Shown piece after piece: positions 60,802 to 64,000 of a stretch of 64,000 bases of DNA. Where the stretch lies: assembly GCA_002841975.1 (NCBI GenBank), contig PHBQ01000001.1, positions 1 to 64,000 of the forward strand. The letters are read 5' to 3'. Position numbers and translations under genes: made by a program. Positions within the stretch are counted from its first letter, which is position 1; each line of letters begins with the position of its first letter. Below the pieces are notes generated by a model, which worked only from the letters and a program-made list of their open reading frames with translations, searched no databases and was not told where the DNA came from. The DNA is from Candidatus Cloacimonetes bacterium HGW-Cloacimonetes-1. GTDB lineage: Bacteria; Cloacimonadota; Cloacimonadia; Cloacimonadales; Cloacimonadaceae.

Positions 60802-63800
60802 ACTGCACACTTATTGACAAGTCAATATCCTTATCATTACACCATGTGATAAATTTCTCATCAGGAAAGAATCCAGAGGCAGTGGATCCGATCCGGAAAT
60901 TATTAAACTTTTCGGATAGCACATCAAACCGCAGTCGGAAAGTCCCCTTTCCCCGGTTGATCCAACTTTTGATTTCGTGGTTAAACTTCTTTGTGACATT
61001 GGTGTCTTTGAGCTTGATGCGAATTTCCCCCTTCAGAATGCCGGATAGATTTTCGATGGGGACCACCAGTTTTGGCATCACTCTGGAAGTAGTATCCTCG
61101 GAATTGGAATATTGAGATTTGGCTCCAATGATCAGATACACCTTCCCCACCACCATCAGATGCAGGAAGCGGGTAAGATCTCGATTGAACAGAGGTACTT
61201 CAAATTTCCCGCTCAGATCTTCCATCTCTACGAAAGCCATGGGAAGACCCTTGTTACCTCTTTTCTTTGTAATGCTGGATACTATTCCGGCAATGATAAT
61301 ATCACCGGTTTTGGTGGCAAGTTCTTGGGCAGTGGTATTTGCAAAATGTGATATTGAGAACTTGTACTCATTCAAGGGGTGGCCACTCATATAAAACCCC
61401 AGCACTTCCTTTTCCCGTTCCAACTGATTGATATAGCTCCAGGGTTCCAGAGATGGCAGAGGGGGATACATATCGTTGGTGTCTTCTTCTTCTATAATCA
61501 ATTCAAATAATGATGTCTGCCCCATTCTACGGTCTCGCTGCTGATTGGAACTGAATTGCAATGCCTGCTCTATCACCGCCCATTTTTGAGCCCTCGAGCC
61601 CTCCAGTTCATCCATAGCACCGGAAGCTATCAAACTCTCCAATACAGATTTATTGACGGCAGAGCTGTCGAGCCTGGAACAAAACTCAAAAATTGTAGTG
61701 TACTTGCCCTTGGTATTCCTGTCCTCGATGATGGCGCGCATAGCCGCTTCACCGACATTCTTGATCGCCCGAAAACCAAACAACACTTCTTTGCCATGTA
61801 CGGCAAATTCATTCTCACTGCGATTGATATTGGGTGCTATAATTTTGATACCCATAGTTTTGCATACGTTGATCAGCTTTGTGATATCGGATGATTCATT
61901 TTCCAAAGACAGCAACGCAGCCATAAACTCTACCGGGTAATGTGCCTTCAGCCAGGCTGTTTGATATGCCACCAACGCATAGCATGTCGCATGGCTTTTA
62001 TTGAATGCATATTCTGCAAAACGTAACCACTCTTGCCATATTTTTTCGACCACATGGATCGGAACATTGTTGGCAGTAGCCCCATCAATGAACTTCCGAT
62101 GGAATTTTGCCATCAATTCACTTTTCTTTTTACCCATTGCCTTACGCAGGGAATCTGCATCACTGCCGCTAAAGCCACCCATGTCCCGGGAGATGGACAT
62201 CACCTGCTCTTGGTAAACAGTCACACCATAGGTTTCCTTCAAGGCATTTTCCAAGAGTGGATGATCAAAACTGACCTTTTCCCGGCCGTGTTTACGGGCA
62301 ATAAAACTTTCTATAAATTGCATAGGTCCCGGACGATACAGCGCCACCATGGCAATCAAGTCTTCAAACTTGTTCGGTTTCAATTCGATCAGATATTTCT
62401 TCATGCCATCAGATTCAAACTGAAAGATCCCGTCTGTCTGACCTTTTGCCAGGATATTAAAAGCTCTTTTATCATCCAGCGGGATGTGTTCTATATCCAT
62501 ATCTACTCCGTGGAATTCACGGATCATATCTACAGTTTTTTTGATCTGAGTCAGGGTCTTGAGCCCCAAGACGTCCAATTTGAGCAGTTTCAGCTCGTCC
62601 AGCCACTTACCTTCATACTGCACCAAGATGGAATTCTCACCCTCTTTCTGGGTCCCTACGGAGAGGGGTACATAGTCCGTGAGATCACCGGGGGCAATCA
62701 CAAATCCCGAGGCGTGAATACCGGTTTGCCGGATCAATCCTTCCAATACCAAACTATGCATATATACGGTTTGATAGAGGTCATTACTATTAATAAGGGT
62801 GGAAAACTCAGATGAGCTTTTGTATGCATCTTCCAAGCTCGTCCCCCCGGGAATGGTCTTGGTGAGTGCATTGGCATCCACAGCACTAATCTCCATCACT
62901 CTGGCGACATCTTTGATTACAGACTTGGCCCCCAGCGTGGAAAACGTGATGATTTGCGTAACGCTATTCCGGCCGTATTTCTGAACCATATAGTCGATCA
63001 CCCTGGCTCTGCCTTGGGTACAAAAATCGATGTCTATATCGGGCATTCCTATACGTTCGGGATTCAGAAAACGCTCGAAGAAGAGGCCATAATGTATGGG
63101 ATCTATCCTCGTAATATCTGTCAGGTAAGATATGATGCTACCGGCTGCAGATCCGCGTCCGGGACCTACCGGGACACCCTGTAAACGGGCATTGTCGATC
63201 AAGTCCTTTACTACCAGGAAATAGCCGTTAAAGCCCATTTTGCCGATCACACCCAATTCATAGTCTATGCGATCCTTGATTTCGGGCGTCACTTCGGGAT
63301 ACTTTTCTTCAGCACTGGTATAGCATATATGTTTCAGATAGTCGCCCATCCCGGAATATTCTGCGGGGATGTCGATCTTGGGCAGTTGAAATTCACTATA
63401 GTCCAGTTCCAAATCTATCATCTCTGCTATTTTCAGGGTATTTGTATATGCTTCCGGCTGATCCGGAAACAGAGCTTCCATCTCCGTTTGAGATTTAAAA
63501 TACAGCTGATCGGTGCTATAGCGCATGCGTCCAGGATCGTTCAGGGTCTTCCCCATCTGAATGCAGAGCAATACATCATGAGCTTCCGAGTCCTTCTGCT
63601 GCAGGTAATGGCAGTCGTTTGTCACCACCATTGGGGTATTGGTCTCTTCTGCCAGTTGGATCAGCTTTGGAGTTGCTGCTCTTTCGATGTCCAGTCCGTG
63701 ATCCTGTAACTCCAGATAAAATTTGTCGCCAAAGACGTCCTTGAACCACATGACTGTTTCCACGGCCTGTTGGTAGCGTCCGTTGATCAGTAAAGTGGGG

Positions 63801-64000
63801 ATTTCTCCTTTCACACAGGCGGATAGACAGAACAGCCCTTCTGAATATTGTTTCAGCAGGCTTTTTGAGATTCGTGGTTTATAATAGAAGCCATTGATGA
63901 ACGCCTTGGAAGACAGTTTCATCAGGTTCTTGTAGCCTTTTAGATTTTGAGCCAGTAAAATCAAATGGTGGCGAGTGTCGTTTTTACTCATTTCATCATC
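60782..64000 (-). CDS. dnaE: DNA polymerase III alpha subunit, partial (N-terminus outside window)
   Basis: The frame stays open to the window edge; about 1,070 residues are seen, missing roughly the first 70-100 (start of the PHP domain). Visible parts: end of PHP domain (HHLILLAQNLKGYKNLMKLS), palm with GPGRGSAAGSIISYL and PDIDIDFCTQGR (catalytic Asp pair) and MVALYRPGPM, YQEQVMSISRDMGGFSGSDAD, helix-hairpin-helix region, and an OB-fold domain (TGDIIIAGIVSSITKKRGNK). This is the replicative polymerase of the DnaE1 type. Confidence 0.95.
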   Translation of the reverse strand, partial: DDEMSKNDTRHHLILLAQNLKGYKNLMKLSSKAFINGFYYKPRISKSLLKQYSEGLFCLSACVKGEIPTLLINGRYQQAVETVMWFKDVFGDKFYLELQDHGLDIERAATPKLIQLAEETNTPMVVTNDCHYLQQKDSEAHDVLLCIQMGKTLNDPGRMRYSTDQLYFKSQTEMEALFPDQPEAYTNTLKIAEMIDLELDYSEFQLPKIDIPAEYSGMGDYLKHICYTSAEEKYPEVTPEIKDRIDYELGVIGKMGFNGYFLVVKDLIDNARLQGVPVGPGRGSAAGSIISYLTDITRIDPIHYGLFFERFLNPERIGMPDIDIDFCTQGRARVIDYMVQKYGRNSVTQIITFSTLGAKSVIKDVARVMEISAVDANALTKTIPGGTSLEDAYKSSSEFSTLINSNDLYQTVYMHSLVLEGLIRQTGIHASGFVIAPGDLTDYVPLSVGTQKEGENSILVQYEGKWLDELKLLKLDVLGLKTLTQIKKTVDMIREFHGVDMDIEHIPLDDKRAFNILAKGQTDGIFQFESDGMKKYLIELKPNKFEDLIAMVALYRPGPMQFIESFIARKHGREKVSFDHPLLENALKETYGVTVYQEQVMSISRDMGGFSGSDADSLRKAMGKKKSELMAKFHRKFIDGATANNVPIHVVEKIWQEWLRFAEYAFNKSHATCYALVAYQTAWLKAHYPVEFMAALLSLENESSDITKLINVCKTMGIKIIAPNINRSENEFAVHGKEVLFGFRAIKNVGEAAMRAIIEDRNTKGKYTTIFEFCSRLDSSAVNKSVLESLIASGAMDELEGSRAQKWAVIEQALQFSSNQQRDRRMGQTSLFELIIEEEDTNDMYPPLPSLEPWSYINQLEREKEVLGFYMSGHPLNEYKFSISHFANTTAQELATKTGDIIIAGIVSSITKKRGNKGLPMAFVEMEDLSGKFEVPLFNRDLTRFLHLMVVGKVYLIIGAKSQYSNSEDTTSRVMPKLVVPIENLSGILKGEIRIKLKDTNVTKKFNHEIKSWINRGKGTFRLRFDVLSEKFNNFRIGSTASGFFPDEKFITWCNDKDIDLSISVQYDEKSI

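Noticed and set aside
62033-62815. A 260-codon open frame opposite dnaE
   Set aside because: It lies wholly antisense to strongly conserved dnaE and its product has no sensible composition or motif.

Overview
The window looks like chromosomal DNA from a two-membrane, fermentative anaerobe, most probably Candidatus Cloacimonadota (Cloacimonetes, WWE1) or a close relative in the FCB group. The evidence is a secreted C25-type protein ending in a YPNPFNPTT/FlgD-like type-A sorting domain, a large NAD-linked [FeFe]-hydrogenase operon, a secretin-dependent type IV pilus locus, ExbB/ExbD/TonB-like genes, GWxTD-domain proteins and LVIVD-repeat lipoproteins. This assignment is inferred from gene content; no database search was run.

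Layout, left to right. 1-9.5 kb (+): the end of a YbbR/CdaR-like protein, tsaD, an NlpC/P60 cell-wall peptidase, an LVIVD lipoprotein and a 1,814-residue secreted C25-family protein. 9.7-17.7 kb (-): a compact operon, read as TGS-uridine kinase-like protein, mutL, miaA, PpiC-type PPIase, chorismate synthase fused to chorismate mutase, and 3-dehydroquinate dehydratase fused to shikimate dehydrogenase. 17.8-18.8 kb (+): a YitT-family membrane protein, followed by a repeat-rich gap. 19.3-29.6 kb (+): an 11-gene hydrogenase operon. It combines a signalling-like module (two DRTGG proteins, two HATPase proteins, a PHP phosphoesterase, an HydA-like iron-sulfur protein) with two NuoE, two NuoF, a cysteine-less HndB-like protein and catalytic HydA.

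30.0-43.1 kb (-): a type IV pilus/type II secretion-like locus, read as major pilin, GspF/PilC, GspE/PilB, two small pseudopilin-like proteins, a membrane-anchored LamG-like protein, a sensor lacking a kinase ATPase domain, a receiver plus cNMP-binding-like regulator, PilT, a GspL/PilM-PilN-like protein, a PilO-like protein and a short secretin. 43.1-44.4 kb is a gene-free, repeat-rich gap, and 44.4-46.7 kb carries priA. 46.8-57.9 kb (-) holds an envelope-spanning motor-like cluster: a putative outer-membrane protein, a 2,109-residue periplasmic repeat protein, a small secreted protein, ExbB, two ExbD and a GltG-like TonB protein. 58.0-64 kb has yraN (+), then two GWxTD proteins downstream of a partial dnaE (-).

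The most promising less-described systems are the ExbB-ExbD-ExbD-GltG/giant-repeat cluster, which resembles in outline the myxobacterial Agl-Glt gliding machinery, and the pilus locus with a built-in, incomplete two-component pair. Other notable points are the AroC-AroQ fusion, the doubled flavin subunits with decayed iron-sulfur domains in the hydrogenase operon, and a family of CTCGTGATTCC-type repeats found in four separate intergenic gaps.
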